Below are positions 8,801 to 17,951 of a stretch of DNA of 64,000 nucleotides, piece by piece (positions within the stretch are counted from its first letter, which is position 1; the number at the start of each line of letters is the position of its first letter). This DNA is from Hyphomicrobiales bacterium (GTDB lineage Bacteria > Pseudomonadota > Alphaproteobacteria > Rhizobiales > OSC116): contig NVUH01000013.1 in assembly GCA_002401855.1 (NCBI GenBank), forward strand, positions 1 to 64,000, written 5' to 3'. The position numbers and the translations under genes were made by a program. The notes under the pieces are model-generated. The model ran no database searches. It worked only from the letters and a program-made list of their open reading frames with translations, and was not told where the DNA came from.

Positions 8801-9130
8801 TTTTTCTAGGACGCCGTCTTTGCGTAGGGATAAGGCTGTGTTGAGTGCGGTTTGGCCGCCCATGGTGGGGAGCAGGGCATCGGGGCGTTCTTTTTCGATG
8901 ATTTTTGCCACGACTTCGGGGGTGATGGGTTCGATGTAGGTGGCATCGGCCAGATTTGGATCGGTCATGATTGTGGCGGGGTTTGAGTTGACCAGAATGA
9001 CTCGGTAGCCTTCTTCTTTTAAAGCTTTGACGGCTTGGGTGCCTGAATAATCAAACTCGCAAGCTTGGCCAATGATAATGGGGCCAGCGCCAATGATGAG
9101 GATGGATTTGAGGTCGGTACGCTTGGGCAT
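5888..9130 (-). CDS. carB: Carbamoyl-phosphate synthase large subunit
   Basis: 1080 residues, the usual length. It makes carbamoyl phosphate from bicarbonate, ammonia (from CarA) and two ATP, for arginine and pyrimidine synthesis. Two homologous ATP-grasp halves are visible (first [17 protein letters not shown] near residue 15, second [17 protein letters not shown] near 575), an oligomerisation domain between them and a C-terminal MGS-like allosteric domain (about 940-1080). ATG 9130 is preferred to ATG 9136 because GGAG lies 6 nt upstream of it. It follows carA after a 147-bp gap. Confidence 0.97.
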   Translation of the reverse strand: MPKRTDLKSILIIGAGPIIIGQACEFDYSGTQAVKALKEEGYRVILVNSNPATIMTDPNLADATYIEPITPEVVAKIIEKERPDALLPTMGGQTALNTALSLRKDGVLEKYNVEMIGADHEAIDKAEDRELFRQAMDKLGLESAKSYVAHNRQEAELAFEAIGLPAIIRPSFTMGGTGGGVAYNVQEFYEIVDSGIDASPTNEVLIEESIIGWKEYEMEVVRDTKDNCIIICSIENVDPMGVHTGDSITVAPAQTLTDKEYQIMRNASLAVLREIGVETGGSNVQFAVNPADGRLIVIEMNPRVSRSSALASKATGFPIAKIAAKLAVGYTLDELDNDITGGQTPASFEPTIDYVVTKIPRFTFEKFPGAKNNLSTAMKSVGEAMAIGRTFAESLQKALRSLETGYNGLDEIEIPNPDNNDLDTAIHAALANATPERLMYIGQALRHGWSPEKIHTVSQFDPWYIEQINLIVTMEARIKAHGLPTDAINLRKIKALGFSDARLAELTKTTADEIRAKRHALNVHPVYKKIDTCAAEFKSPTPYMYSTYELPFIDAPVCEAEPTDAKKVIILGGGPNRIGQGIEFDYCCCHAAFSLSEQGYETIMVNCNPETVSTDYDTSDRLYFEPLTEEDVLEIIRVEQSNGTLHGVIVQFGGQTPLKLAEFLERNGVPILGTTPDAIDLAEDRDRFSALINKLDLLQPNNGIASTDEQAFEIAERIGFPVVMRPSYVLGGRAMEIVRDTEHLQRYITEAVVVSPESPVLLDSYLKDAIEVDIDALCDGEDVFVCAIMEHIEEAGVHSGDSACSLPPYSLPQNQIDEIKRQTKKMALALNVVGLMNMQYAIKDDQIYILEVNPRASRTVPFVAKVINQPIAKIAARIMAGEKLKNFNLTEKTFDYIAVKEAVFPFARFPGVDIILGPEMRSTGEVMGLDSNFAMAFAKSQLGAGVIMPTSGKVFISVKDDDKSTILPAAKQLIKNGFTLVATTGTGDYLRQQGLEVEHVNKVSEGRPHIVDAIKNSDIQLVFNTTLGKKALEDSKTLRRAALLGKVPYYTTVRGSCAMAEAIEGYKNDELNVRDLQSYA

Positions 9131-9277
9131 ATTCATCTCCGAAAAACAGCTTTTGAAGTTTTAACTCATGGTCAAGTTAAACTTTTGGTTTTCTAGACGA
9201 AAAATAGGCGTTTGGCTATCAAAAAGTGTGGTTAACGGGCAGTTATAAATGGCTATTCGTAAAAGGCTTAAGCGAAT

Positions 9278-10483
9278 TTATAGATTGGCGAAGAAACGAT
9301 CGAAAAGATAGTAGCTATCTTGTGGACCCGGGGAGGCTTCTGGATGATGTTGCACGGAGAAGATTGGCTTGCCATCGACCTGTAGGCCGCAATTGCTGCC
9401 ATCGAATAATGACACGTGCGATTCTGTGACGTGAGCAGGGAGGCTTTTGGCATCGACTGCGAAGCCGTGGTTCATCGAGGTGATTTCGACTTTTTTGGTG
9501 TTGTTGTCTAGCACGGGATGGTTGGCGCCGTGGTGGCCTTGGTGCATTTTGATGGTTTTGCCGCCGAAGGCTAGTGCCATCATTTGATGACCGAGGCAGA
9601 TGCCGAAAATTGGTTTGCCGCTATCGATGAGGGTTTTGATGATGGGGACGGCGTATTCGCCTGTGGCTGCTGGATCGCCGGGGCCGTTGGAGAGGAAAAT
9701 GCCATCGGGGTTGAGGGCAAGGATGTCTGCGGCGCTGGTGCTGGCTGGCACGACGGTGACTTTGCAATCGGTGGAGGTGAGGCAACGCAATATATTACGT
9801 TTAATGCCGTAATCTACTGCGACGACGTGTTTTTTAGGGGTGGTTAGGGTTGTGAAGCCGTTTTCATTTGTATCGGCGACTTCCCAGTTCCAGCGTTGTT
9901 CATCCCATGTTAGGGGCTCTGAGCAGGTTACGGTTTTGGCGAGGTCTAGGCCTTCTAGGCCGCCCCATGCTTGGACTTGTTTGAGTAGGGCGGGGATGTT
10001 GAACTCGCCATTGATATCGTGTGCGATGATGGCATTTGGGGTGCCTTTTTCGCGAATTAGGGCGGTTAAGGCGCGTGTATCGACGTTGGAAATGCCGATG
10101 ATGTCGCGCTCGATGAGCCAGTTGTTGAATTCTGTGGTGCTTCTGTAGGAGCTGGATTCTGAGATGTCGGCTTTGATGACCATGCCTTGCACGCCTGAGC
10201 GGCTTTGCCAATTTAGGGTTTCCATATCATCATCATTGGTGCCGATGTTGCCGACATGTGGATAGGTGAAGGTTACGATTTGGCCAGCATAGGAAGGGTC
10301 GGTTAGGATTTCTTGGTAGCCAGTGATTGATGTGTTGAAGCAGACCTCGGCGACTATGCTGCCTTGTTTGCCGATGCCTTTGCCGTAAATCTCGGTGCCA
10401 TCGGCCAGAAGTAGGAGCGCTGTTGGTTTTTCTGTTGACCAATTTTCAGGAGCTAAATCTTTGGTTTTTTGAGTGTTATTCAT
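9278..10483 (-). CDS. carA: Carbamoyl-phosphate synthase small subunit
   Basis: 401-residue class I glutamine amidotransferase that supplies ammonia to CarB. The N-terminal CPSase small-chain domain contains GYQEILTDPSYAGQIV (about 55-70); the C-terminal GATase domain carries the nucleophile in GICLGHQ (C296) and the HPE catalytic pair (H380, E382). ATG with a GGAGCC RBS. First gene of the carA-carB unit, divergent from yqeY. No PyrR site or arginine attenuator was recognised upstream. Confidence 0.97.
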   Translation of the reverse strand: MNNTQKTKDLAPENWSTEKPTALLLLADGTEIYGKGIGKQGSIVAEVCFNTSITGYQEILTDPSYAGQIVTFTYPHVGNIGTNDDDMETLNWQSRSGVQGMVIKADISESSSYRSTTEFNNWLIERDIIGISNVDTRALTALIREKGTPNAIIAHDINGEFNIPALLKQVQAWGGLEGLDLAKTVTCSEPLTWDEQRWNWEVADTNENGFTTLTTPKKHVVAVDYGIKRNILRCLTSTDCKVTVVPASTSAADILALNPDGIFLSNGPGDPAATGEYAVPIIKTLIDSGKPIFGICLGHQMMALAFGGKTIKMHQGHHGANHPVLDNNTKKVEITSMNHGFAVDAKSLPAHVTESHVSLFDGSNCGLQVDGKPIFSVQHHPEASPGPQDSYYLFDRFFANL

Positions 10484-10708
10484 ATTGGCTCCTGATATAT
10501 AGGCTCTTTACAGACTATATAATGTAGATTGCTTGGTGGGGCAATGCTTAAATCGCGCCGAAAATATATAAATTGATGTGAAAGGTCAAGTGTAAAATGA
10601 AAATTAATTTTATCAACAATAACAACGAGTTATTTGATTTTATTTTCTTGCGTTTGAGGTGGATTGGCATTATTATTGCCGCTTCTGATAACTATATTTG
10701 AGTTAACC

Positions 10709-11158
10709 ATGCGCGAACAAATTAATGTGGCTTTAAAAGCAGCCATGAAAGCCCGCGAATCTTTGAAAACCTCCACATTACGATTAGTGAATGCAGCGAT
10801 TAAAGACCGCGACATTGCCGCGCGTGGCAATGGTGGTCGCGACTTAGTGGGTGACGAAGAAATTTTGGAGATATTATCCAAAATGGTCAAGCAGCGGCGC
10901 GAAAGCCATGGCATATATAAAGAAGCCGGCCGTGATGATTTGGCCGATCGTGAAGCAGAAGAAATTGTTATTATTACCGAGTTTTTGCCTAAACAAATGG
11001 ATGATTCGGAAATTAAAGCCGCTTGTGAAGCGATTGTGACTGAGATTAAGGCCGAAGGGCTGAAAGATATGGGCAAGATTATGGGCGCTCTTAAAGCTAA
11101 ATATGCGGGGCAGATGGATTTTGGCAAGGCATCTAAAATCATTCGCGGTTTGTTTTAA
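10709..11158 (+). CDS. yqeY: GatB/YqeY domain-containing protein
   Basis: 149 residues, the standard length of YqeY. The family shares a domain with the tail of GatB and is thought to be tRNA-interacting, though its bacterial role is unsettled. Family motifs seen: STLRLVNAAIKDRDIA, VKQRRES.GIY.EAGR.DLA and EIVIITEFLPKQM. The start is at MREQIN, 15 codons into the longer open frame, matching homologues. It precedes dnaG and rpoD, as in many alphaproteobacteria, but has its own terminator. Confidence 0.93.
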   Translation: MREQINVALKAAMKARESLKTSTLRLVNAAIKDRDIAARGNGGRDLVGDEEILEILSKMVKQRRESHGIYKEAGRDDLADREAEEIVIITEFLPKQMDDSEIKAACEAIVTEIKAEGLKDMGKIMGALKAKYAGQMDFGKASKIIRGLF

Positions 11159-11193
11159 GAGACTTGCAGGGCGCATTAATAAATTATATATTG

Positions 11194-11229
11194 AAGGCTT
11201 AAGGAGACACTCCTTGAGCCTTTATTTTT
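11194..11229 (+). terminator. Rho-independent terminator after yqeY
   Basis: A 13-bp stem (AAGGCTTAAGGAG / CTCCTTGAGCCTT, one G-U pair) with a 3-nt loop followed by TTTATTTTTG. It lies 30 bp before dnaG, so dnaG may start from its own promoter or be read by leakage. Confidence 0.8.
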
Positions 11230-11258
11230 GATGATGAGTTTTTGGTACTGGAATAAAA

Positions 11259-13181
11259 ATGCGTTTTACGCCTGCATTTATGGATGAAATCCGCGCTCGG
11301 TTGCCTGTTTCGACAGTGGTTGGGCGGCGGGTGAAGCTGACCAAAAAAGGCAAAGAATTTACAGGACTTAGCCCATTTAACTCTGAGAAAACGCCTAGTT
11401 TTACGGTGAATGACCAGAAGGGTTTTTACCATTGTTTTAGCTCTGGTAAACATGGGGATATTTTTAGATTTTTGGTGGAAGTTGAAGGGCTTAGCTTTCC
11501 TGAAGCGGTGGAAAAATGTGCCAATGATGCGGGAGTGGCGATGCCTGCACGGGATGAATTTGCCGAAGAAAAAGAGCGCAAACGTGCCAGCTTGATTGAA
11601 GTGATGGAAATGGCGGCGGTGTTTTTTGAGCAGAATTTGCAAAAACCTGTGGGGGCGAAGGCGCGGGGATATTTGGCGGGGCGTGAGATTACGCCGAAAA
11701 TTCAGCTTGAATTTAGGATGGGTTATGGATCTGCGGATCGTTATGCGCTAAAAACTTATTTGGCTGAGAAAGATGTGAGCCAAGAGCAGATGATTGAAGC
11801 TGGGTTGGTGATTGGCGGGCCTGATATTGCGGTGTCTTATGATCGGTTTCGAGACCGAGTGATGTTTCCGATTGCGGATTTGCGCGGCAAGATTATTGCG
11901 TTTGGCGGGCGGGCTTTGTCTAAAGATGTGCCAGCGAAATATTTGAATTCGCCCGAAACGCCGTTGTTTCATAAGGGACATATATTATATAATTTCGCCA
12001 AGGCGCGGCAGAGTGCGTTTAATGCGCAAAGCATAGTTGTGGCTGAAGGTTATATGGATGTGATTGCGTTTGCGCGGGCGGGGATTGAGCATGCCGTTGC
12101 GCCGTTGGGCACGGCCATGACGATTGACCAATTGAAGCTGTTATGGCGCACGGTGCCTGAACCGATATTGTGTTTTGATGGTGATAAGGCGGGGGTGAAG
12201 GCGGCGTTTAGGGCGATGAATTTGGCTTTGCCTAACATTGAGCCCGGGCTTTCGCTTAAATTTGCGTTGTTGCCTGATGGGCAAGACCCTGATGATATAT
12301 TGCGGGATTTTGGGGCGGATGCGTTGAAGGAAATTTTGGCCAATGCCAAGCCGATGGACGAAATGTTATGGCTTGACCATACGCAGGCTGGCGGTTTTGA
12401 AACGCCTGAGCGCCGTGCCATGTTGGAAAATGGATTGATGGAAAAGGTGCAGGAAATTCAAAACCCGACCATTGCTAAATATTATAAGAAATCGATGGAA
12501 GATCGGTTGTTTAAGTTTTTTCCGAATGAGCGATATAGCGGTGGCAACCGTGGGCAGAATGGACGGAACTCTAATTATAATACTGGCGGACAGCGCAATT
12601 ATAATGGCGGTGGTTTTGGCCGTAACAATCGGGGGCAATTTGGCGGCGGGCAGTTTGGCCGTAATCGGGTTGAAATGGGATCTTCGGCACTTAAAAATTC
12701 GGCTTTGGTGCAGGATATGCATATGGTTAAATCGCCGCGCGAAACTGTGCTTGTGATGGCGCTTATTCATCATCCTTGGCTGGTGGCAGAATTTTTTGAC
12801 GAGGTGGCGAAGCTGAAGTTTTTGTCATCAGAGCTTGACTCTGTCTATAAAGTTATTTTAGATGTGATTTCTACGGATCCGGATCTTGACAGCCACCGCC
12901 TTCGAACCCATATGAATGATATAGGGTTAGGCCAAACTTTAGAACGTCTCGACCAATCCATAACATTGCGGAATTTTGGGTTTTTAATGCCTGATGCCGA
13001 GCAGCAAGATGTGATTGATGGCTGGATTGATATCTACCGTCAATATCGTGGAAACGTTATGAATAGTGACGTTGCGGCTGCTGGTGTTGCCTTGGGCGAT
13101 GAAGAAACCGAAGAGAGTTTGGCAAGGTTACAAAGTATACACACACAGAGAGAGCGCATGTTGCGCAATGATGATAATTAG
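11259..13181 (+). CDS. dnaG: DNA primase
   Basis: 640-residue replicative primase that makes RNA primers with the helicase DnaB. N-terminal zinc-ribbon region (about 30-70), TOPRIM catalytic core (about 255-350; VVAEGYMDVIAFARAG and CFDGDKAG carry the acidic metal ligands) and C-terminal helicase-binding domain (about 490-640). Of the usual C-H-C-C zinc ligands only C59 remains; S38, N41 and S62 replace the others, so no classical zinc site forms. I recall similar losses in other alphaproteobacteria. Residues about 420-475 form a Gly/Asn/Arg-rich linker. No strong RBS is seen. Confidence 0.96.
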   Translation: MRFTPAFMDEIRARLPVSTVVGRRVKLTKKGKEFTGLSPFNSEKTPSFTVNDQKGFYHCFSSGKHGDIFRFLVEVEGLSFPEAVEKCANDAGVAMPARDEFAEEKERKRASLIEVMEMAAVFFEQNLQKPVGAKARGYLAGREITPKIQLEFRMGYGSADRYALKTYLAEKDVSQEQMIEAGLVIGGPDIAVSYDRFRDRVMFPIADLRGKIIAFGGRALSKDVPAKYLNSPETPLFHKGHILYNFAKARQSAFNAQSIVVAEGYMDVIAFARAGIEHAVAPLGTAMTIDQLKLLWRTVPEPILCFDGDKAGVKAAFRAMNLALPNIEPGLSLKFALLPDGQDPDDILRDFGADALKEILANAKPMDEMLWLDHTQAGGFETPERRAMLENGLMEKVQEIQNPTIAKYYKKSMEDRLFKFFPNERYSGGNRGQNGRNSNYNTGGQRNYNGGGFGRNNRGQFGGGQFGRNRVEMGSSALKNSALVQDMHMVKSPRETVLVMALIHHPWLVAEFFDEVAKLKFLSSELDSVYKVILDVISTDPDLDSHRLRTHMNDIGLGQTLERLDQSITLRNFGFLMPDAEQQDVIDGWIDIYRQYRGNVMNSDVAAAGVALGDEETEESLARLQSIHTQRERMLRNDDN

Positions 13182-13220
13182 AGTTTAAGAAGTGGCATAA
13201 TTTAAAAAACTGTGGTTTTG

Positions 13221-13245
13221 GTTAAGAGAAGCTTAACTGGTTTTT
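13221..13245 (+). terminator. Weak terminator-like hairpin between dnaG and rpoD
   Basis: GTTAAG-agaag-CTTAAC stem (13221-13237) followed by TGGTTTTTCC. The stem is only 6 bp, so partial termination at best. Confidence 0.35.
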
Positions 13246-13348
13246 CCTTATAATTAAGATGAATCGATTCGGTCTGGCGATAATTGGACTGAGTTATACA
13301 CAGGATAGTCACGAGCCTAAGCTCATAATCTGACGGAGAATTGCTTAT

Positions 13349-15361
13349 ATGGCAAGTCTGGCAAGCAAATCGACCGAAACCACTGAAGCAGCCACTGATT
13401 CTGCACCCGTAATTGACGCAGAACAAGCTGTGAAGTTGATGATCAAGACCGCTAAAAAACGTGGTCACATTACCTATGATGAAATTAATGAAATTATGCC
13501 TGCGGGTGAATTTTCTTCGGATCGCATTGAAGATGTGCTTTCGATGATTTCGGAAATGGGCATTAACATTATTGAGAGCGAAGACGAACTTGAAAGCGCG
13601 AGCGGTGATGCTGCTGTGCCTGCTGAAGTGAAAACTGGCGCGATTGTTAAAAAAGAAACCAAAACTGGTGCGGGTGACCGTACTGATGACCCCGTGCGGA
13701 TGTATCTGCGTGAAATGGGCACGGTTGAATTGCTATCACGCGAGGGCGAAATTGCCATTGCTAAACGCATTGAAGCTGGCCGTGAAGCGATGATTGCTGG
13801 GCTTTGTGAAAGCCCGCTGACTTTCCAAGCGATTATTATTTGGCGCGATGAATTGATTGAAGAGCGCATTTTATTGCGTGATATTATTGACCTTGAGGCG
13901 ACATTTGCTGGCCCTGATGGCAAAAAAGTGCCGACAGCTGAGGACGATAAGAAAAAAGCTGAAGCCGCTAAGAAAAAAATTGAAGAAGACAAAAAAGCCG
14001 AAGAAGAAAAAGCCGCGCGAGGCGAAACTGGCGAAGATATTGAAGACGATGATGACGACGACGACGATGACGAAGACGAAGATGAAGAAAACAATATGTC
14101 TTTGGCAGCTATGGAAGCTGAAATTCGCCCACAAGTTATGGAGATTTTTGACAAAATCTCGATTGATTATATTGAATTGCGCGAGTCGCAGGAAGCCATT
14201 AACAGATTAAACTCTGCGGGTGAGAAAATTCCTAAAGACCTGCAAAAACAATATGACAATTATAAAGGTAGAGTTATTGATGAGGTGAAAAGCCTAGCGC
14301 TTAATAACAATCGTATTGAAGCTTTGGTTGAGCATTTATACAGCATTAACAAGCGTTTGATGAGCCTTGAAGGCAAGTTAATGCGCACCGCGACAAGCCA
14401 TGGCATTAAACGTGAAGGCTTTTTGAAGCAGCATCATGGTAATGAGCTTGAGATAGATTGGGCTGAGCGTGTGGGTAAGCTGAAAGAAAAAGGCTGGTCT
14501 AAATTTGTTGAAATTGACGGTGCGTTGATTGAACAAGTGCGGACTGACGTGCAGAACCTAGCCAGTGAAACTGGTCTTGATATTGGCGATTATCGCCGTG
14601 TGACACAGCGGGTGCAAAAAGGTGAACGTGAAGCGGGTAAGGCCAAAAAAGAAATGGTTGAAGCTAATTTGCGTTTGGTAATTTCGATCGCTAAAAAATA
14701 TACCAATCGTGGTTTGCAATTCTTGGATTTGATTCAAGAAGGTAATATTGGGTTGATGAAGGCGGTTGATAAATTTGAATATCGCCGTGGTTATAAATTC
14801 TCGACTTATGCGACATGGTGGATTAGACAAGCGATTACCCGCTCGATTGCTGACCAAGCGCGTACTATTCGTATCCCTGTGCATATGATTGAAACGATTA
14901 ATAAAATTGTACGTACTGGCCGCCAAATGTTACATGAAATTGGCCGTGAAGCGACGCCTGAAGAACTGGCTGCTAAGCTTTCTATGCCGATTGAAAAAGT
15001 GCGTAAGGTGATGAAAATTGCCAAAGAGCCGATTAGCTTGGAAACCCCTGTGGGTGACGAAGAAGACAGCAGCTTGGGTGATTTTATCGAAGATAAAAAT
15101 GCCATTCTGCCTATTGATTCGGCTATTCATGCTAACTTACGGGAAACCACCACGCGGGTGCTGGCATCGCTGACGCCACGTGAAGAGCGCGTATTGCGCA
15201 TGCGGTTTGGCATTGGGATGAATACTGACCATACGCTTGAAGAAGTGGGGCAACAATTTAGTGTGACGCGTGAGCGGATTAGGCAGATTGAAGCCAAGGC
15301 TTTGCGGAAGTTGAAACATCCGAGCCGTTCGCGTAAATTGCGCAGCTTCTTAGATAGCTAA
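13349..15361 (+). CDS. rpoD: RNA polymerase primary sigma factor (RpoD/sigma-70)
   Basis: 670 residues. It directs RNA polymerase to housekeeping promoters. Region 1.1 covers the first ~90 residues, region 1.2 has [22 protein letters not shown], then a large non-conserved region, regions 2.1-2.4 (about 439-515; [30 protein letters not shown]), region 3, and region 4 with the promoter -35 HTH ([17 protein letters not shown]). The non-conserved region contains a Lys/Glu/Ala-rich helix then a run of about 20 Asp/Glu (residues 228-250). Followed by a strong terminator. Confidence 0.98.
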   Translation: MASLASKSTETTEAATDSAPVIDAEQAVKLMIKTAKKRGHITYDEINEIMPAGEFSSDRIEDVLSMISEMGINIIESEDELESASGDAAVPAEVKTGAIVKKETKTGAGDRTDDPVRMYLREMGTVELLSREGEIAIAKRIEAGREAMIAGLCESPLTFQAIIIWRDELIEERILLRDIIDLEATFAGPDGKKVPTAEDDKKKAEAAKKKIEEDKKAEEEKAARGETGEDIEDDDDDDDDDEDEDEENNMSLAAMEAEIRPQVMEIFDKISIDYIELRESQEAINRLNSAGEKIPKDLQKQYDNYKGRVIDEVKSLALNNNRIEALVEHLYSINKRLMSLEGKLMRTATSHGIKREGFLKQHHGNELEIDWAERVGKLKEKGWSKFVEIDGALIEQVRTDVQNLASETGLDIGDYRRVTQRVQKGEREAGKAKKEMVEANLRLVISIAKKYTNRGLQFLDLIQEGNIGLMKAVDKFEYRRGYKFSTYATWWIRQAITRSIADQARTIRIPVHMIETINKIVRTGRQMLHEIGREATPEELAAKLSMPIEKVRKVMKIAKEPISLETPVGDEEDSSLGDFIEDKNAILPIDSAIHANLRETTTRVLASLTPREERVLRMRFGIGMNTDHTLEEVGQQFSVTRERIRQIEAKALRKLKHPSRSRKLRSFLDS

Positions 15362-15380
15362 GCTGAAAAAATATGAATTT

Positions 15381-15411
15381 AAAAAGGCGCTCTTTGTGAG
15401 CGCCTTTTTTG
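15381..15411. terminator. Strong bidirectional terminator after rpoD
   Basis: AAAAAGGCGCTC-tttgt-GAGCGCCTTTTTT: perfect GC-rich stem flanked by A- and T-runs, so it can act for rpoD and for the convergent SIMPL-domain gene. Confidence 0.92.
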
Positions 15412-15424
15412 TTGGTTGTTTAAC

Positions 15425-16138
15425 TTATTGCGCGATATTCCAGATTACGGTGACGTTGCTGGTGATGGCTTGTTCGCCGGCTTCTATGGGGGCGCTGTTT
15501 GGGGCTGCTGCATCCATCATCATGGTGCCGCGTTCTAGTTTGGCTTGTATGAGAGGTTGGTTGCGGGCGCGGCCTTCGGTGATTTCGATGATTTTTCCGA
15601 GATTGAAGCCTAAAGTGGCGGCGTAGATTTCGGCGCGGCGTTTGGCATCTTTGGCGGCTAAGGCTCTGGCTTGATCTTCTAGTGGTTGTGGGTTGGCGAT
15701 GGCGAATTGGATGTTGTTGATTCGGTTGGAGCCTAATGTGACGACTTTATCTAATATAGCGCCGAGTTCATCTAGATTACGTATTGTGATGTTGAGATTG
15801 TTAAACACCTCGTAGCCGATGATTTCTGGCAGGCCTTCTTGGTTTTGAACGCGGTTATAGCGCGGGTTGATGGAGAAGTTGGAGGTTTGGATGTCTTTAT
15901 TTTCGACCTCAATTTTTTTGATGGCATTGATGATGTTATTCATGGCTTTGTTGTTTTTATCTAGTGCAATGCGGGCGGTTTGGGCGCTGCTATTGACGCC
16001 TAGATTGATGTAAGCAATATCGGGTGCGCTGGTGACAATGCCTGTGCCTTGGATGGAAATGGTTTCGGCAAATGTTGGCGTTATGAATGATAAAGACAGT
16101 GCGATTGATGCGATAATGAGTTTTGGAGCGAATTTCAT
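15425..16138 (-). CDS. Exported SIMPL-domain (DUF541) protein
   Basis: 237 residues with a clear signal peptide (MKFAPK, hydrophobic stretch, cleavage near TFA-ETIS at about residue 24), so periplasmic or outer-membrane associated. The remainder is a SIMPL/DUF541 domain: SIQGTGIVTSAPDIAYINLGV near the start, a Y..FN.L.ITIRNLDELG.ILD middle, and a C-terminal QARALAAKDAKRRAE helix. The family (YggE-like) is reported in oxidative-stress and envelope contexts, but its biochemistry is unclear. Convergent with rpoD across the shared terminator. Confidence 0.92.
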   Translation of the reverse strand: MKFAPKLIIASIALSLSFITPTFAETISIQGTGIVTSAPDIAYINLGVNSSAQTARIALDKNNKAMNNIINAIKKIEVENKDIQTSNFSINPRYNRVQNQEGLPEIIGYEVFNNLNITIRNLDELGAILDKVVTLGSNRINNIQFAIANPQPLEDQARALAAKDAKRRAEIYAATLGFNLGKIIEITEGRARNQPLIQAKLERGTMMMDAAAPNSAPIEAGEQAITSNVTVIWNIAQ

Positions 16139-16283
16139 ATGTTTTCCTTAAGTTTATATGCCTAAGCTAGTGACGAAATTTGGCATTTCAATGGTGTAAT
16201 TGAGTAATAATTGTGATTTAAAGTGCATTCTGAATTTACACTATACAGAATATCCTTTATAAAAAACAAATTCCTCGTGAAGA

Positions 16284-16360
16284 GGGCCTGTAGCTCAGTT
16301 GGTTAGAGCTATCCGCTCATAACGGATCGGTCGTAGGTTCGAGTCCTACCGGGCCCACCA
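16284..16360 (+). tRNA. tRNA with CAU anticodon, probably tRNA-Ile2 (lysidine-modified)
   Basis: 77-nt cloverleaf: acceptor GGGCCUG/CGGGCCC (one U-G pair), D-stem GCTC/GAGC, anticodon stem ATCCG/CGGAT with loop CTCATAA, T-stem GTAGG/CCTAC with TTCGAGT, discriminator A and encoded CCA (16358-16360). Anticodon CAU could be Met, fMet or Ile2. The acceptor stem has 1:72 paired, excluding initiator tRNA, and C4-G69 and C5-G68, which I recall as TilS determinants distinguishing Ile2 from elongator Met. The Ile2 identity is therefore likely but not certain. Confidence 0.9.
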
Positions 16361-16366
16361 TTTTCT

Positions 16367-16861
16367 CTATATATCACGCGCATAGTGTGTGAAGTCGAGT
16401 GATTGGCCGTTCAGTGTTTCGGCGTTTTTATTTATTCTTATATGTTTGAAGCCGTTCTTTTCTAGTACGCGAATCGAAGCGATGTTAATCGTTGTGGTAT
16501 AGGCGGTTAGGTTTGTGAGGCCGTGGGTTTTTGCGAGTTTTATGAGTTTAGCAGTCATTTTGGTGGCTAAGCCTTGACCTGTTTTGTTTTTGGCAAACCT
16601 GTAGCCCAATTCGGCGGTTTGGTGTTTTATGTTGGATAAATTGACGCGGCCGATGATGGTGTCGTCTTCATAGACTAAATATAAGAAGCATTCGCTAGAT
16701 TTTTGTTCTTCGACCAAACCTTCGATGATTTTATGAAGGCTATCATGGTTGAAATAACCTGAGGGGCGAGGTGGGGCGAATTGTTCGAAATAGGTTTTGT
16801 TTTTCGTTTCGAAGTTTAGGATGGCTTGGCAATCGGCTGTTGATATTAATTTGAGTTGCAT
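16367..16861 (-). CDS. GNAT-family N-acetyltransferase (RimJ-like)
   Basis: 164 residues with the GNAT fold: IIGRVNLSNI (beta 4), acetyl-CoA-binding region AELGYRFAKNKTGQGLATKM (about residues 86-105; Q/G-x-x-G/A type) and the late NIASIRVLEKNGFK motif typical of RimI/RimJ-like enzymes. The acetyl acceptor could be a ribosomal protein N-terminus or a small molecule; not readable from sequence. The ATG is preceded by AAGGA. It stands alone between the tRNA and a divergent plus-strand gene. Confidence 0.88.
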   Translation of the reverse strand: MQLKLISTADCQAILNFETKNKTYFEQFAPPRPSGYFNHDSLHKIIEGLVEEQKSSECFLYLVYEDDTIIGRVNLSNIKHQTAELGYRFAKNKTGQGLATKMTAKLIKLAKTHGLTNLTAYTTTINIASIRVLEKNGFKHIRINKNAETLNGQSLDFTHYARDI

Positions 16862-16914
16862 GATTTTTCCTTCGGTTTACATTTAAATATAGCTTAAAAA
16901 TAGTGAGAGACAAT

Positions 16915-17247
16915 ATGGAAATTAATGTGATTAGGGGTTACCATGCACATGTGTATTTTGATGCTGGGAGTGTTGAGAAAGCGCGGGGATTGTGTGAGCG
17001 GGCGGCTGCTAAATTTGATGTGCCGATGGGGCGGGTTCATGAGAGAAATGTGGGGCCGCACCCGAGATGGTCTTGCCAATTGAGTGCATCGGGGGCGCAA
17101 TTTGCGCTGTTGTTGCCGTGGTTGGTACTTAACCGTGATGGGTTGATTGTGTTTTCGCACCCTGTGACGGATGATGCTTTGGTTGACCATCGTGACCATG
17201 GGATTTGGTTGGGGGTGGGGCTTGAGATGGATTTGAGTATTTTTTAG
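16915..17247 (+). CDS. DOPA 4,5-dioxygenase-family protein
   Basis: 110 residues, a ferredoxin-like small domain of the DOPA 4,5-dioxygenase family (PF08883 type). Characteristic HAHVYFD near the N-terminus, GRVHERNVGPHPRWSCQ in the middle, and VDHRDHG.WLG near the end supply conserved histidines that would bind iron. Fungal and plant members open the DOPA ring; bacterial members are of unclear substrate. The ATG at 16915 is preferred over the GTG at 16903. The 3' end overlaps the convergent aquaporin gene by 4 bp. Confidence 0.85.
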   Translation: MEINVIRGYHAHVYFDAGSVEKARGLCERAAAKFDVPMGRVHERNVGPHPRWSCQLSASGAQFALLLPWLVLNRDGLIVFSHPVTDDALVDHRDHGIWLGVGLEMDLSIF

Positions 17248-17933
17248 TTGAGTTTCGCTTTTGCCTTGGTATTGGGTTTTAGTTGCCATTGGCAATAGAG
17301 ATATGCCAAATAGCCGCCGATGAATTGGGCGATGGTGAAGGCTGCGACATCTATGGGGCGGATGCCTGCGAAGCTGTTGGACATAGAGCGGGCGATGGTG
17401 ACGGCTGGGTTGGCGAAAGATGTTGATGAGGTGAACCAATAGGCGGCGGTGATGTAGAGGCCGACGGCGGTGGCGACCATGTTTTTATTGGCTTTTAGGG
17501 TGAGTAATATTGTGATGACTAAGCCGAAGGTGGCGATGGCCTCGGAAAACCATTGGCCATTGCCTGTGCGGATTTTTTGTGAGGCTTGGATGAGGGGTTC
17601 ATCAAACATTAGGTGGGCTGCCCAGACGCCTAGGATGGCGGCGGTGATTTGGCAAATTATATAGGCTGCAGCATGGGGGAGGGTGAGTTGGCGTTTTAGG
17701 GTGAAGATGAAGGTGACGACGGGGTTGAAGTGGGCGCCTGATATGGGGGCTAGCATATTGATAAGAATGATGAGGATTGCGCCTGTGGGGATGGTGTTGC
17801 CGAGTAGGGCGATCGCCATATTGCCTTCTGCCAAGCGCTCGGCCATGATGCCTGAGCCGATTATTGTGGCGAGGAGAAATGCTGTGCCGATGAATTCGGC
17901 GGCTAGTTTTTGTTTGAAAGTATAATTTTGCAT
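17244..17933 (-). CDS. MIP-family aquaporin, AqpS-like (arsenite channel candidate)
   Basis: 229-residue integral membrane channel with six predicted helices. The two half-helix motifs are NPV (residues 70-72) and NPA (175-177); the first is altered from NPA. It starts 18 bp downstream of an arsR-type gene on the same strand. The arsR-aqpS pairing is known from Sinorhizobium, where AqpS lets arsenite leave the cell down its gradient. Substrate assignment here rests on this context and is inferred. No arsC or arsB gene follows. Confidence 0.85.
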   Translation of the reverse strand: MQNYTFKQKLAAEFIGTAFLLATIIGSGIMAERLAEGNMAIALLGNTIPTGAILIILINMLAPISGAHFNPVVTFIFTLKRQLTLPHAAAYIICQITAAILGVWAAHLMFDEPLIQASQKIRTGNGQWFSEAIATFGLVITILLTLKANKNMVATAVGLYITAAYWFTSSTSFANPAVTIARSMSNSFAGIRPIDVAAFTIAQFIGGYLAYLYCQWQLKPNTKAKAKLN

Positions 17934-17951
17934 GGGCGGTTCAACATATGG

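Noticed and set aside
10484-10708. Arginine or pyrimidine attenuator ahead of carA
   Set aside because: No leader peptide, PyrR anti-terminator or strong hairpin/T-run was visible on the minus strand.
13474-14154. 226-codon minus-strand frame rich in serine inside rpoD
   Set aside because: It is the antisense of the Asp/Glu and Lys codons of rpoD; low-complexity shadow.
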